A stretch of 64,000 nt of DNA from Rhodanobacteraceae bacterium (GCA_016790075.1 JAEUPP010000002.1:17866-81865), one strand, 5' to 3'. Positions 19,893 to 29,466 are shown, counted from the first letter of the stretch. Made by a program: numbers and translations. The notes: generated by a model from the letters alone, not told the origin.

Positions 19893-22379
19893 ATGAAGAA
19901 AACTAGGACCAAGACAACAACACACGCCGCAGCGAAGAAGCCTGCACGCGCCGCCTGGATGCCGGATACGGCATCGGCTGGGCGCGGCAAGCGCGCACCG
20001 GTGGTAGCGGCATCGACGAGCGCAGCGAGCCCCAAAGCGTCGGCTTTACGCAAGATGGCCGCGATTGCAGCGGCTGCGGAATCGGCCAAGACACACAAGC
20101 CTGCAGCAAGCGAGACCACAGTTCGCGCGCGCAAGACCACAACCGAAAAAGCACCGCGGTCACGGCGCAGCGCAGCGGCCCAGCCGGCGCCAGCTATTGG
20201 TGTCGACCCGTTTGCCGAGCGCGAACAGCAGCGTTATGAGCACCCGATTCCTAGCCGTGAAGCGCTGCTTGCCTTTCTCTCCGCGCAGGGGCAGCTCATG
20301 AACGCTGAAGCGATTGCCAAGGCGCTGTCGCTGACGCATGAGCGCGACTTTGGTGCGCTGACCAAACGTCTCGCGGCAATGCTGCGAGACGGCCAACTGA
20401 TCCAGAATCGCCGTGGCGGCTATGGTGTTGCGCAGAAGCTAGACCTCTTGCCCGGTGTCGTGCTGGCGAACCCGGACGGCTACGGCTTTCTCAAGCCCGA
20501 TGCTGGTGGCGAGGATCTCTATCTGTCGCCCTACGAAATGCGCAAGGTGCTGCACGGCGACCGCGTGCTCGGCAGCATCGTCGGAGTCGACCGGCGCGGT
20601 CGCCGTCAGGGGGCCATTGTTGAAGTGCTGGAGCGGCGTTCACCGCGGCTCGTCGGCCGCATTGTCGAGCAGGATGGGCTGATGCTGGTCGCGCCTGATG
20701 ACCGCCGCCTGCACCAGGATATTCTGATCGCGCCGGGCAAGGAATGTGGAGCGCGTTCGGGGCAGATTGTCGTCGCCGAGATTACCGAGCCGCCAGGTTT
20801 GCATCGCGGCCCAATAGGGCGAGTGCTGGCCGTACTCGGCGAACGTCTGACTCCGTCGCTAATCGTCGAGATGGCGATTGCGAGCCACGATATTCCACAC
20901 GAATGGCCGCAGCCTGTTCTGCGCGAGGCGGCCAATGTCGAGCCCGAAGTCACTGCGGCCGAAATCAATGGGCGCAAGGATCTGCGGGGCTTGCCGCTGG
21001 TAACTATCGATGGCGAGGATGCACGCGACTTTGACGATGCGGTGTTCGCCGAGCCAGTGGCTGGCGGTTTCCGCCTCGTCGTGGCGATTGCAGACGTGTC
21101 GCACTACGTGCAGCCTGAGACCGCGCTGGATGAAGAAGCGTACAAGCGAGCAACCTCGGTCTACTTCCCAGGCTTCGTCGTGCCAATGCTGCCGGAGACG
21201 TTGTCCAACGGTATCTGTTCGCTGAATCCCAAGGTTGAACGCCTCTGCATGGTCTGCGACATGCAGGTCGATCACGACGGCGAAGTGACCAAGTCGAAAT
21301 TCTATCCGGCGGTAATGCGCTCGCACGCACGGCTGACGTACAACCAGGTCTGGAAGGCGATCGGTGAGAAAGACGCCGACGCGCGCGCTCAGATTGGCAG
21401 CCTGATGTTGCATATTGAACATCTATACCAGCTCTACAAGGTGCTGGCGAAAGCACGCAAGAAACGCGGCGCGATCGATTTCGAGAGTGCCGAGGTCAAG
21501 TTCCGTCTTGCGCCTTCAGGAGAAGTCGTGCAACTTGGCGCCGAGCCGCGCAACGACGCACACAAGCTCATTGAGGAGTGCATGATCGCTGCGAACGTAC
21601 AGGCGGCGCGCTATCTGAGCAAGCTGCGGGTTCCGGCGTTATATCGGGTCCACGAATCACCGCCAGAGGGCAAGTATCAGGATCTGCTGGAGTTTCTCAA
21701 GGATTTCAGCCTGAAGATGCCGCCGGCGGCCGAGGTTGAACCGGCCGATTTTGCGGGCCTGATCAAGAAGATTCAGAAGCGCCCTGATGCGAGTCTGATT
21801 GAATCGGTGCTGTTGCGTTCCCAGTCGCTGGCAGCGTATCAGCCCGATTGCGGTGGGCATTTTGGTCTTGCACTGGACGCGTACGCTCACTTCACCTCGC
21901 CCATTCGTCGCTATCCGGATCTGCTCGTGCATCGTGCGATCCGCCATGCATTGAGCAAGGGCAAGCCCTCGACCTATCGCTATTCACCGGCGACGATGGC
22001 CAGCATGGCTGTGCACTGCTCCAGCAGCGGGCGACGTGCCGAGGAAGCGGAGCGGGATGTCGACGAACGCTACAAGTGTGCCTGGATGGAAAAACATGTA
22101 GGTAGCGAGTTTGAGGGGATAGTTTCCGGCGTGACCTCGTTTGGGTTGTTTGTCGAGCTGGTCGATTCCAAGGTAACGGGATTGGTGCATATCACGCAGT
22201 TACCTAACGATTACTACCACTTTGATCCGATTCGCCATCTGCTGACCGGCGAGCGCCGCGGACTGAAATTCCGCCTTGGTGACGCGGTTCGTATCCAGGT
22301 GCTGCGCGCCAGCCTTGAGGAGCGCAAGATTGATTTCCGCCTCGTCGCGGATGAACCCCAGGAGAGAAAACGGCGATGA
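19893..22379 (+). CDS. rnr: Ribonuclease R
   Basis: A 3'-5' exoribonuclease that degrades structured RNA. 828 residues from the ATG at 19893 (GAGAGG 4 bases before ACAC-ATG); the open frame to 19581 is a shadow across the tRNA. There is an Ala/Lys/Thr/Arg-rich, low-complexity N-terminal extension (about residues 1-100), then a winged-helix domain (about 115-180), cold-shock domains, the RNB catalytic domain with the Asp cluster DGEDARDFDDAVF, and a C-terminal S1 domain. E. coli RNase R carries its basic tail at the C-terminus; here the protein ends ERKRR. rlmB overlaps by four bases. Confidence 0.96.
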   Translation: MKKTRTKTTTHAAAKKPARAAWMPDTASAGRGKRAPVVAASTSAASPKASALRKMAAIAAAAESAKTHKPAASETTVRARKTTTEKAPRSRRSAAAQPAPAIGVDPFAEREQQRYEHPIPSREALLAFLSAQGQLMNAEAIAKALSLTHERDFGALTKRLAAMLRDGQLIQNRRGGYGVAQKLDLLPGVVLANPDGYGFLKPDAGGEDLYLSPYEMRKVLHGDRVLGSIVGVDRRGRRQGAIVEVLERRSPRLVGRIVEQDGLMLVAPDDRRLHQDILIAPGKECGARSGQIVVAEITEPPGLHRGPIGRVLAVLGERLTPSLIVEMAIASHDIPHEWPQPVLREAANVEPEVTAAEINGRKDLRGLPLVTIDGEDARDFDDAVFAEPVAGGFRLVVAIADVSHYVQPETALDEEAYKRATSVYFPGFVVPMLPETLSNGICSLNPKVERLCMVCDMQVDHDGEVTKSKFYPAVMRSHARLTYNQVWKAIGEKDADARAQIGSLMLHIEHLYQLYKVLAKARKKRGAIDFESAEVKFRLAPSGEVVQLGAEPRNDAHKLIEECMIAANVQAARYLSKLRVPALYRVHESPPEGKYQDLLEFLKDFSLKMPPAAEVEPADFAGLIKKIQKRPDASLIESVLLRSQSLAAYQPDCGGHFGLALDAYAHFTSPIRRYPDLLVHRAIRHALSKGKPSTYRYSPATMASMAVHCSSSGRRAEEAERDVDERYKCAWMEKHVGSEFEGIVSGVTSFGLFVELVDSKVTGLVHITQLPNDYYHFDPIRHLLTGERRGLKFRLGDAVRIQVLRASLEERKIDFRLVADEPQERKRR

Positions 22380-23113
22380 GCCATGAGCTGCTCGTAGGCA
22401 TCAATTCGGTCGAGGCTGCACTGAGCCATGACCCGAAGAACATCGTGGAATTGTTCATCGAAACCGGTAGCGCGAATGCGCGACTGAAGGAGTTGTCGGA
22501 ACGCGCACGAGACCTCGGTGTAAAGCCGCACGGGCGCCCCCGTGAGCTGCTTGACCGTATGACCGGCGGGGCACGCCATCAGGGGGTCGTCGCACAGTAC
22601 CGTTCCGCACCACCACGCAGCGAGGCCGATCTTGCTGCCCTGATCGAGGCGGCCGGCCGCGAGGCGCTGGTGCTGGTGCTTGACGGCGTCACCGATCCGC
22701 ACAATCTCGGCGCCTGCCTGCGCAGTGCTGAAGCGGCTGGTGTGACGGCCGTAGTCGTGACCAAGGACAAAGCTGTCGGAATCACGCCAATCGTGCGTCG
22801 CGCATCGGCCGGCGCGGCAGATCGTGTTCCGTTTGTCGTTGCGACGAATCTTGCGCGCACACTGCGTGCGCTCAAGGACATGGGGGTGTGGTTGGTGGGT
22901 CTTGCCGGTGAAGACGAGCGAAGTTATTACAGCCTCGACCTCAAGGGGCCAATTGCGCTGGTAATTGGCAGTGAAGGTGAAGGCATGCGCCGCCTCACCC
23001 GGGAGCAATGTGATTATCTGGCGCGGATACCGATGCGTGGTTCGGTCGAGAGCCTCAATGTGTCAGTGGCGACCGGAATTGCCTTGTTCGAGGTGTTGCG
23101 TCAGCGTGGCTGA
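22376..23113 (+). CDS. rlmB: 23S rRNA (guanosine-2251-2'-O)-methyltransferase RlmB
   Basis: A SpoU-family knotted methyltransferase acting on G2251 in the 23S P-loop. 245 residues: an N-terminal substrate-binding domain (LLVGINSVEAALSH, KPHGRPRELLDRM, RHQGVVAQ), then the SPOUT domain with VLDGVTDPHNLGACLRSAEA, VIGSEGEGM and SLNVSVATGIALFE. Its ATG overlaps the rnr stop; rnr-rlmB is a conserved pair. Confidence 0.96.
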   Translation: MSHELLVGINSVEAALSHDPKNIVELFIETGSANARLKELSERARDLGVKPHGRPRELLDRMTGGARHQGVVAQYRSAPPRSEADLAALIEAAGREALVLVLDGVTDPHNLGACLRSAEAAGVTAVVVTKDKAVGITPIVRRASAGAADRVPFVVATNLARTLRALKDMGVWLVGLAGEDERSYYSLDLKGPIALVIGSEGEGMRRLTREQCDYLARIPMRGSVESLNVSVATGIALFEVLRQRG

Positions 23114-23281
23114 ACAAGCGAAGCGGTTGTTCCCCGGTTCTGGTTTGCCACCTAACTGTCGACGCTATCGGGCAACAGCGTCGCGTCGACCTTGCTTTCC
23201 CCGGCACCGTTGTTCGAAAGCGTATCGGCCGCAGTTGGCCGTGGCTGATAACACGGTGTTGATGTCTGCGGCGCTACTTGC

Positions 23282-23644
23282 TCAGAGTGATGCAGAGCGG
23301 GCGCGGTCAGTCGCTTCGTGAGCGGCGGTTTCTGGGCAGACCGGGAGCCAGCCCGTTGCTGTTTCGATGTGCCCTGTTGGAGCAATCACGCTGATCGCGA
23401 TGGCGACGGCGTTGCCGCGAGAGCAAAGGGTGCGTTCATGCGCGGTCTTAATGTCGTTTCTCTTGCTGACGACGTTGCCCGAAAGATGCCACTCGTAACG
23501 ATACTCGTCACCTTGTGGCCAAGCCTCACAGCGATAAGCGTCTTGGCTCGCCTGGCAGCTGAGGCCGGCGGCGCCTAGGCCCGCCGAAAATATAATCGCG
23601 ATGCCAACAACACTGCAGCGTAATAGAGCTCGGGCGACGGACAT
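23282..23644 (-). CDS. Small secreted cysteine-containing protein, paralogue 1
   Basis: 120 residues from the ATG ending at 23644, preceded on its strand by AGGGGAAG. The hydrophobic signal segment (about residues 6-27) ends near AAGLSCQ. The mature part contains CQASQDAYRCEAWPQGDEY and two further cysteines (LCSRG and PVCPE), so two disulfides are possible. It shares the YRCEAWPQ block with the adjacent upstream gene. The block and the Tyr-Trp spacing suggest an Ig/PKD-like beta-sandwich, but no family is recognised. It is 199 bases downstream of its paralogue on the same strand. Confidence 0.7.
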   Translation of the reverse strand: MSVARALLRCSVVGIAIIFSAGLGAAGLSCQASQDAYRCEAWPQGDEYRYEWHLSGNVVSKRNDIKTAHERTLCSRGNAVAIAISVIAPTGHIETATGWLPVCPETAAHEATDRARSASL

Positions 23645-23843
23645 ACACTTCCCCTGCGAAGTGGCGTGGCGACAGTGCGGGATAGATACCGCAGCGCAGT
23701 CGCCACGCTCAGGGTATGCGTAGCGACTGCGTTGCGACAGGGCGTTGCGGAGCCCAATAGTCCCTACTCGTAGTGAGAGGGCGTAGCGGCTCACGCATTG
23801 GCTGATCAATCACTAGCGGTCGTTGCATGGATGGAGTTGGTAC

Positions 23844-24299
23844 TTAATTGCAGGCAGGGATAGTCACCGAGGCGACTGACGCGGCGCCGACTGAGGTGGT
23901 GATCGACACGCTGACGGTGCCTGCGCTGCAGGCAAAGCTGTATATCGGGCTAGCCGCCGGAGCCGTGGCCGGTGTGTTGTTCTGGCCGGACCAGGAATAG
24001 TTGAGCTCGTCGCTTTGCGGCCAAGCTTCACAGCGATAGCTATTCCCGTCGCGCGCGCATTTCATACGCGGCGACGGCGGTGGCTCGGCTATCTCGGCTT
24101 CGCTGGTTACGACGGTGCCCGTCAGGTCGCATTCGGAGTTGATAACCGCGGTCACGTACTGGTAGCAGCTATCGCCTTCGCAGATTTCGGCACCTGCCGG
24201 GTAGAGGTCGCAAACTTCGACTGCCATGGCGGGCATACCGGTGAGGCTGGCAAGCGTTAGAACGAAGGTCGAAACGGTGGTGGGTATGGGACGGAACAT
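23844..24299 (-). CDS. Small secreted cysteine-rich protein, paralogue 2
   Basis: 151 residues with a signal peptide (MFRPIPTTVSTFVLTL, cleavage near AMA-VEV). There are two parts: an N-terminal segment with four cysteines (EVCDLYPAGAEICEGDSCYQ, then NSECD), and a C-terminal domain CARDGNSYRCEAWPQSDEL ending in TIPACN. The second part is homologous by eye to paralogue 1. AAGGGGGG precedes the ATG. It lies 98 bases after the kinase gene on the same strand. Function is unknown. Confidence 0.72.
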   Translation of the reverse strand: MFRPIPTTVSTFVLTLASLTGMPAMAVEVCDLYPAGAEICEGDSCYQYVTAVINSECDLTGTVVTSEAEIAEPPPSPRMKCARDGNSYRCEAWPQSDELNYSWSGQNNTPATAPAASPIYSFACSAGTVSVSITTSVGAASVASVTIPACN

Positions 24300-24397
24300 G
24301 GGTAGCCCCCCTTAGGCTGGTTGTATTCAGAAAGATACGGTGCATCGATTTGACGACCGATGTCACCAGCCTACGCGGAAAAAGCTGGAGCAACGGC

Positions 24398-26986
24398 TCA
24401 GCCAGCGTTGTCAGAATCTGTTACCGGTGCGGACACCACGGGCGAAGCGAGGATTTCGGTCGCGCGGTCGCAGCTCGGATCTGGCAACAAAGAGGCAGGC
24501 AATACTTTAGTGTTGCAGCCCGCGGCCGCCGCCGCTTCGCGCAGCAGCGTCACGTAGGTCGACAAATGGCTGGCCTTGATTGGCCGCACGGCCACCTCCC
24601 GCACGCTTTCTGCGCTGGTCAGCAGCGTGAGCGCATCCGTGGGCCGCTGGCGCCCAAGCAGGAATCGCGCAAAGTGATTGCGCCAGAATACGATGGGCAT
24701 GCGGACTTCTTCGTTTGTACGCTCTCCGCGCCGAAGCACTTCGCGGTATAGCGCCTCCGCTTCATCATCGCTCCCGCCGATGTCGGTAAGGTGCTGGGCA
24801 AGGTTGAAGGCGGTACGCAGGGTATTGGGATGATCCGACCCCACCGAGTTGCGCCACGCTGACAGGGATTCGCGGATGGCCTGCACGCCTTCCTCGCGTT
24901 GCCCAACTTCGTTTAGCGCCACGCCTAGCGAATTGCGCGCGAGTGCCGAGACGGTGCTGTTCGGACTGTAGATGCGGTCGACTTCAGCAACGACCTTGCG
25001 CGCTTCGGGTACAGTCGCTGCGGCGCCGCGTGCACGGCGCAGCACGTCCAGGCGGGAAAGGCGTACCTGGGTCAGGCGCGGGTGATCGGAACTGAGACTG
25101 CTGCTCTGCCAGGCTAGCGTCTGGTCCAGCAGCGCGAGCGCTTCCTCGCTGCGATCGGCTGCGCGCAGCGCAGCAGCCAACTGGAGCCGTGCGAAATTGG
25201 CGGTGTCGTCTGATGGTCGCCGGTCGCTGGTTTCACGCACTGCTTTTTCTAGATGCTGTATCGCCTCGCGTGATTGACTGCGGTGGCTGTAGAGCATGCC
25301 CTGAGCCAACTGCCACTCCGGCGTCGCGCTTATCCCCAATGCAGCGGCCCGGTTCAACCCGCTCTCGGCACCGGAATAGTCGCCCGCAGCGAGGCGTGCG
25401 CGTGCTTCGAGTATCAGCAGAGTGCCGAGGCTCGCCGGTTCCAGTCTCGCATTTTCGGCGGCACTGACCGCACGTGCAGCAAGCGTGCTGGCCTGGGGAC
25501 TGAGTCCGACCGCGAGCTCCACTTCGGCCAGCGTTCCGGCAAGGTCGGCATACACATCCGGCTGGGTATCGAAGGTCGCTTCAAGTGCTGGCCGAGCGGC
25601 CTCCAGCACCTCGCGTGCCGTCACATTGGCACCGGTGATGCCTGTAGGGTTGGCTGCTGCGAAAGCATTCTTGAGCAGACCGACGGCGCGCTGCGCGCGA
25701 TCACGCTCATGCGTGATCGCTACGTTCTGGCGCAGGATCGCAGCAACCGCAACCGCGATGGTCACGAACAACAGCATAGCCAGACCGGAGGCCACGCGGT
25801 GCCGTGACACGAACTTACGCCAGCGATACCAGCGGTCGCTATGGCGTTCGTGGATAGGCTGATCCTTGAGTACGCAGTCGAGGTCGTGATCAAGCTGATC
25901 GACCGTGCCGTAACGTTCTACCGGCAGCTTGCGCAAGCAGCGCTGCACGACATGCTCGAGATCGCCGCGCAAGGCTTCGCGTAGTTCGCGCACGCCGGAG
26001 AGACTGCGCGCCTGCGCGAGCACGCCGTCGCCGTCACCGATACGGCTCGCCATAGGCGGCGGTGGCAGTTGGCGGATTGCGGTTTCGATCTCGCCCGGCG
26101 TCATATGCGCAAATGCGAACGGTAGGCGACCGGCAAGCAGTTCATACAGCAGCATGCCCAGCGCATGAATATCGCAGGCGACGGTGATCGGTCCGCCCGC
26201 AAGCTGTTCTGGCGCGGCGCTGGACGGAGTCAGAAAGCGGTCCATCGTCTGCGTTGCCTTGACGTCACCGAGTCGGCCCAGCGGCTTGGCAATGCCAAAA
26301 TCGAGCAGACGGATTTCGCCATCGTCGGTGACCAGCACGTTGCTGGCCTTGATGTCGCGATGTACGACAAGGTTGCGATGCGCGTGCGCTACCGCCGCAA
26401 GTACCTTGCGAAACAGCCCCAGGCGCTCGGCAATACCGAGCATACGTGCATCTGCCCAGTCGTCGATAGCCTGACCGCGCACAAATTCCATGACGACATA
26501 AGGAGTTCCGTCAGGGGTCGTGTTCGCGTCGATCAGACGAGAAATGCCCGGGTGATCGAGTGCGGCAAGAATCGCGCGTTCGGTCGAGAAGCGGCGCAGC
26601 AAAGCCGGGTGCAGCAGGTCGCGGCGCACGAACTTGATCGCGACTTCCTGCTGAAAATCCGGCCCGCTGCGGGTGGCGCGGAACACACGCCCCATGCCGC
26701 CACGGCCGATTTCCTGTTCCAGCGTGTAGACACCAAAGCGCATGCCCGGCGCCAGTCCATCGCATTCGCGCGCGTCGAGGCTCGTTTCAACAAGGCCTAG
26801 CGCTGTGCGCGGCTCGCTGCCCAGCAGGCTCTGGTCGCGTTCTATCAGGCGTGCGAGCTCGTCAGCGAGGCGAGTGTCTTCGGCTCGGCAGCGCTGAAGC
26901 AGAGCTTCACGCGCTACCGGGTCGAGATCAAGCGCCTCGTCGAACAGTTCGCCGAGACGACGTATGCGTTCAGCCGCCGTCGTCAT
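24398..26986 (-). CDS. Transmembrane Ser/Thr protein kinase with TPR-like region
   Basis: 862 residues. An N-terminal helical segment (1-80) is followed by a Hanks-type kinase: glycine loop GRGGMG (94-99), ATP-binding Lys118 in VAIK, HRDIKASN (209-216), DFG (229-231) and APE (258-260), so it looks active. A transmembrane helix lies at about 400-418, and about 440 residues of TPR-like helical repeats follow, expected in the periplasm. It overlaps the ECF sigma gene by 17 bases, and both lie on the same strand with the sigma gene first. By analogy with ECF/kinase pairs it probably phosphorylates the sigma factor. Confidence 0.9.
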   Translation of the reverse strand: MTTAAERIRRLGELFDEALDLDPVAREALLQRCRAEDTRLADELARLIERDQSLLGSEPRTALGLVETSLDARECDGLAPGMRFGVYTLEQEIGRGGMGRVFRATRSGPDFQQEVAIKFVRRDLLHPALLRRFSTERAILAALDHPGISRLIDANTTPDGTPYVVMEFVRGQAIDDWADARMLGIAERLGLFRKVLAAVAHAHRNLVVHRDIKASNVLVTDDGEIRLLDFGIAKPLGRLGDVKATQTMDRFLTPSSAAPEQLAGGPITVACDIHALGMLLYELLAGRLPFAFAHMTPGEIETAIRQLPPPPMASRIGDGDGVLAQARSLSGVRELREALRGDLEHVVQRCLRKLPVERYGTVDQLDHDLDCVLKDQPIHERHSDRWYRWRKFVSRHRVASGLAMLLFVTIAVAVAAILRQNVAITHERDRAQRAVGLLKNAFAAANPTGITGANVTAREVLEAARPALEATFDTQPDVYADLAGTLAEVELAVGLSPQASTLAARAVSAAENARLEPASLGTLLILEARARLAAGDYSGAESGLNRAAALGISATPEWQLAQGMLYSHRSQSREAIQHLEKAVRETSDRRPSDDTANFARLQLAAALRAADRSEEALALLDQTLAWQSSSLSSDHPRLTQVRLSRLDVLRRARGAAATVPEARKVVAEVDRIYSPNSTVSALARNSLGVALNEVGQREEGVQAIRESLSAWRNSVGSDHPNTLRTAFNLAQHLTDIGGSDDEAEALYREVLRRGERTNEEVRMPIVFWRNHFARFLLGRQRPTDALTLLTSAESVREVAVRPIKASHLSTYVTLLREAAAAAGCNTKVLPASLLPDPSCDRATEILASPVVSAPVTDSDNAG

Positions 26987-27554
26987 CGTTAGGCACTACG
27001 TCGAGCCGTTCCGCCAGCCACGCTCGTGCAAAACGCCACTGGCGGCCCACTGTCGCGCGTGATGAACCACAGACTTCAGCGATCTCTTCCTTTGTCAGGC
27101 CGGAAAAAAGGCGCAGTTCGACAACTCGCGCTGCTTCCGGAGCAGCCTGTGCGAACTCTGTCAGGGCCTGGTCGACGGCGAGCCAATCGACTTGGTCGCC
27201 TTGCGATGGTGCCTCCCGTTGGTTCATGTCGTCCAGTGCGATGAACAACTGGTCGCCGCCGCGTTTTTCGGCCTGACGTTCGCGCAGATAGTCGACGACG
27301 ACGCGGCGCATCAGAGTTGCTGCTATCGCATGAAAATGCGCCCGGTTCTGCCAATTGACGCCTTGCTGACCATGCAGGCGTTCATAGGCCTCGTTGGCAA
27401 GTTCGGTAGCGCGTAGCGTCAACGCACCGCCATGACGGCGCACCTGTGCTCGCGCAAGTTCGCGCAGCACTGGATAGACGTCGCTCGCCAAGGCGTCTTC
27501 CACGCTGCGATCGCCGCGCCTCCAGCGATCGAGCAATTCCGTAATCGAGGACAT
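26970..27554 (-). CDS. ECF-family sigma factor paired with a Ser/Thr kinase
   Basis: 194 residues from the ATG ending at 27554 (AGGGGG upstream; a TTG at 27560 is too close to it). Region 2 spans about residues 25-100 (ATELANEAYERL, HFHAIAATLMRRVVVDYLRER) and region 4 about 125-185, with the helix-turn-helix GLTKEEIAEVCGSSRATV. Where most ECF factors have an acidic DAED-type motif at the start of region 2.2, this one has RATE with Thr50. No anti-sigma factor is present. The layout matches the kinase-associated ECF group (ECF43-type), whose activity is reported to depend on phosphorylation. Confidence 0.88.
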   Translation of the reverse strand: MSSITELLDRWRRGDRSVEDALASDVYPVLRELARAQVRRHGGALTLRATELANEAYERLHGQQGVNWQNRAHFHAIAATLMRRVVVDYLRERQAEKRGGDQLFIALDDMNQREAPSQGDQVDWLAVDQALTEFAQAAPEAARVVELRLFSGLTKEEIAEVCGSSRATVGRQWRFARAWLAERLDVVPNDDDGG

Positions 27555-27980
27555 CGCCAACCCCCTGCTGACGAGCTGCAGTGTAGCCCTAGTGCGACCG
27601 GCGCAGGCAAGTCGGGTTCCCCAGGTTTTACCCCACCACGTTCATTGTGGCGAGTAAATCGAGCAGGATTCGCATCCTGGGCGATTTCCTGGCTGCGCGA
27701 ATTTCGTTTTTCCTGTTGACGGTTGAGCCGGCCCTGGGCGAACCCGTGCGCGGATCGGTCTTCAGGCGGGGTCTCGCTGGGGCTGGGGTCGCACCTGCCT
27801 GGATGTGCAGCTGGTTGGTCGTATACAAAGAGATTTTGAACGGGCCGGAAAAGCGACCCAGCAGCCCGGAGCAGGACGCTGTACCGGCGTCACAGGCGCG
27901 GCGGGCATGCGGCAGGAAATAGGGCATTGTTGCGGGCGACCCTTCTGACTATCGCCCGAAGCCAAGACTCGTCATGCTGG
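27555..27980. other. Intergenic region upstream of the ECF gene
   Basis: 426 bases between leftward genes. An ORF at 27647-27922 (+, 91 codons) contains VYKEILNGPEKRP, and an opposite-strand ORF overlaps it. Neither has a good Shine-Dalgarno sequence or recognised family. The ECF promoter must lie in the right part of this region, but no consensus box stood out. Confidence 0.35.
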
Positions 27981-29465
27981 TCACTGGAAGTAGCGCATGC
28001 TGACTTCCGCCGAGCGCAGCCAATGGGGTGGCAAGCCGGAGCTCAGCGCCAGCGCCGCCAGCGTGTGCGATAGGGCTTGAGCGAGCAGGCTGCGTTCGCG
28101 TAGCCACAACGCGCTCCAGATCAGACCGCCAAGCAAAGTGGCGAACATTAGCGCCGCATTCGGTGCATGCAACAGGGAAAATGCAGCCGCAGCGGCCAGC
28201 ACAGTCCAGCGTTCCGGCAGACCTGAAGCGTGCAAACGGTCGGTGACGACAACGCAGATCAGGTACTGCTGTGCGCAAGCCCACAGCAGGTAGCTTGGTA
28301 CGGCATCGAGCGGAAACGCAGCAATGTTGATATGACCTAGCCATGCGACGGAAAGCGTAGCGATCAGTGGTGCGGCAAGTGCATATAGCCAGGCGTGCGC
28401 GCTACCAAACCAGCGCCATGGCGGGACGCCGTCACACCGTGCAAGCGTTACTGCATACAGCGTTGCGATAGCGATCAGAACCAACGTGGCCGCGTCGAGG
28501 TCGTCGCCGATCTGCAGGCCAACCACAAGCCATAAGGGTATGGTCAGGGCGAGTAAGGCGTGCAGCGCGGGGGAAAGGGAATGGCGACACAGCAACGATG
28601 CTGCGAGAACGACGACGACGAGGCCAATGAGCAGGCTCAGGTCCAAAGCGCCTGGCGGGTGAGCAGCCGGGGACAAGGGCGTCGCCAGTGCCTTAGCGAC
28701 CTGAGCAGTATCGGCGCGATACACGAGTAGCGCTGCGGGCTCTTGTTCGCGCAGCAAGTCGCGCGCGCGCAGCAATGCTTCCGGGCGCTGCAGCCCTTCG
28801 ACGGAAAATAGCGGCAGGTGTTCACCGCCCGGTACCGCAGCGGTGCTTAAGGGGTGCCAAAGCACTTCGCCGTTGTGTATCAGGCCGGCAACTGGTGTTT
28901 TCGGCAGTAGCCTGATTTCGTGCAGGAGCAAATCTGCGCGCAAGTCGGTGAACCGCAAGCGCAGCATAGCGGCGCGCTGAGGGGCGTCTGAGCTCTTGCC
29001 GATATCAAGACTCCAGTCCAGTGCGCCCAACCTGTGCTGCTGCGGTGCCAGACTACCGGCGACCGCGGCGAGATGTTGCGGCGACGAGAGTTGTTCGCGT
29101 ACTTGAAGGACAAAATCAGGTACTTCTGATGAGCTGGTGATTGAAAGCGTGTCAAAGTACCGGAGATCTAAAGGTGCGCGCAGCATCAAGCCTAGTTCGC
29201 AGCGACGCGACCCGTGCCGCAGCACCAGTAGATCGGTGTCAAACGCAAAGTCGCACTCGCCGAATACTCCTTGTCCGACCAGCGCTGCAGGGTCGTAGAG
29301 AGCCCAGCGGTAAGGTGTATCACCGCGTGCCAGCGGCGACAACACTGCCAGGGCTTCACGTACGAGTTCGCCGCGTAGCTGCCGGTACGCCAGATATTGC
29401 AGCGCCGCCGCTACCGCTATCAGGGTGAGTAGCCAAGCGCCCAGCCGCAGCAAGCGGGCGGGCAT
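27981..29465 (-). CDS. Polytopic membrane protein with degenerate CPBP-like C-terminus
   Basis: 494 residues. A signal anchor (about 8-25) precedes a soluble, probably periplasmic domain (about 30-275) of unknown fold, then about eight transmembrane helices (from about residue 280). The end resembles CPBP/Abi proteases: FSLLHAPN matches the FxxxH motif and ALSHTLAA the last His motif. The expected EExxxR motif is not seen; the corresponding region reads [13 protein letters not shown]. It may therefore be an inactive relative. It begins one base after the phhB stop, so the two are tightly coupled. Confidence 0.72.
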   Translation of the reverse strand: MPARLLRLGAWLLTLIAVAAALQYLAYRQLRGELVREALAVLSPLARGDTPYRWALYDPAALVGQGVFGECDFAFDTDLLVLRHGSRRCELGLMLRAPLDLRYFDTLSITSSSEVPDFVLQVREQLSSPQHLAAVAGSLAPQQHRLGALDWSLDIGKSSDAPQRAAMLRLRFTDLRADLLLHEIRLLPKTPVAGLIHNGEVLWHPLSTAAVPGGEHLPLFSVEGLQRPEALLRARDLLREQEPAALLVYRADTAQVAKALATPLSPAAHPPGALDLSLLIGLVVVVLAASLLCRHSLSPALHALLALTIPLWLVVGLQIGDDLDAATLVLIAIATLYAVTLARCDGVPPWRWFGSAHAWLYALAAPLIATLSVAWLGHINIAAFPLDAVPSYLLWACAQQYLICVVVTDRLHASGLPERWTVLAAAAAFSLLHAPNAALMFATLLGGLIWSALWLRERSLLAQALSHTLAALALSSGLPPHWLRSAEVSMRYFQ

Positions 29466-29466
29466 A

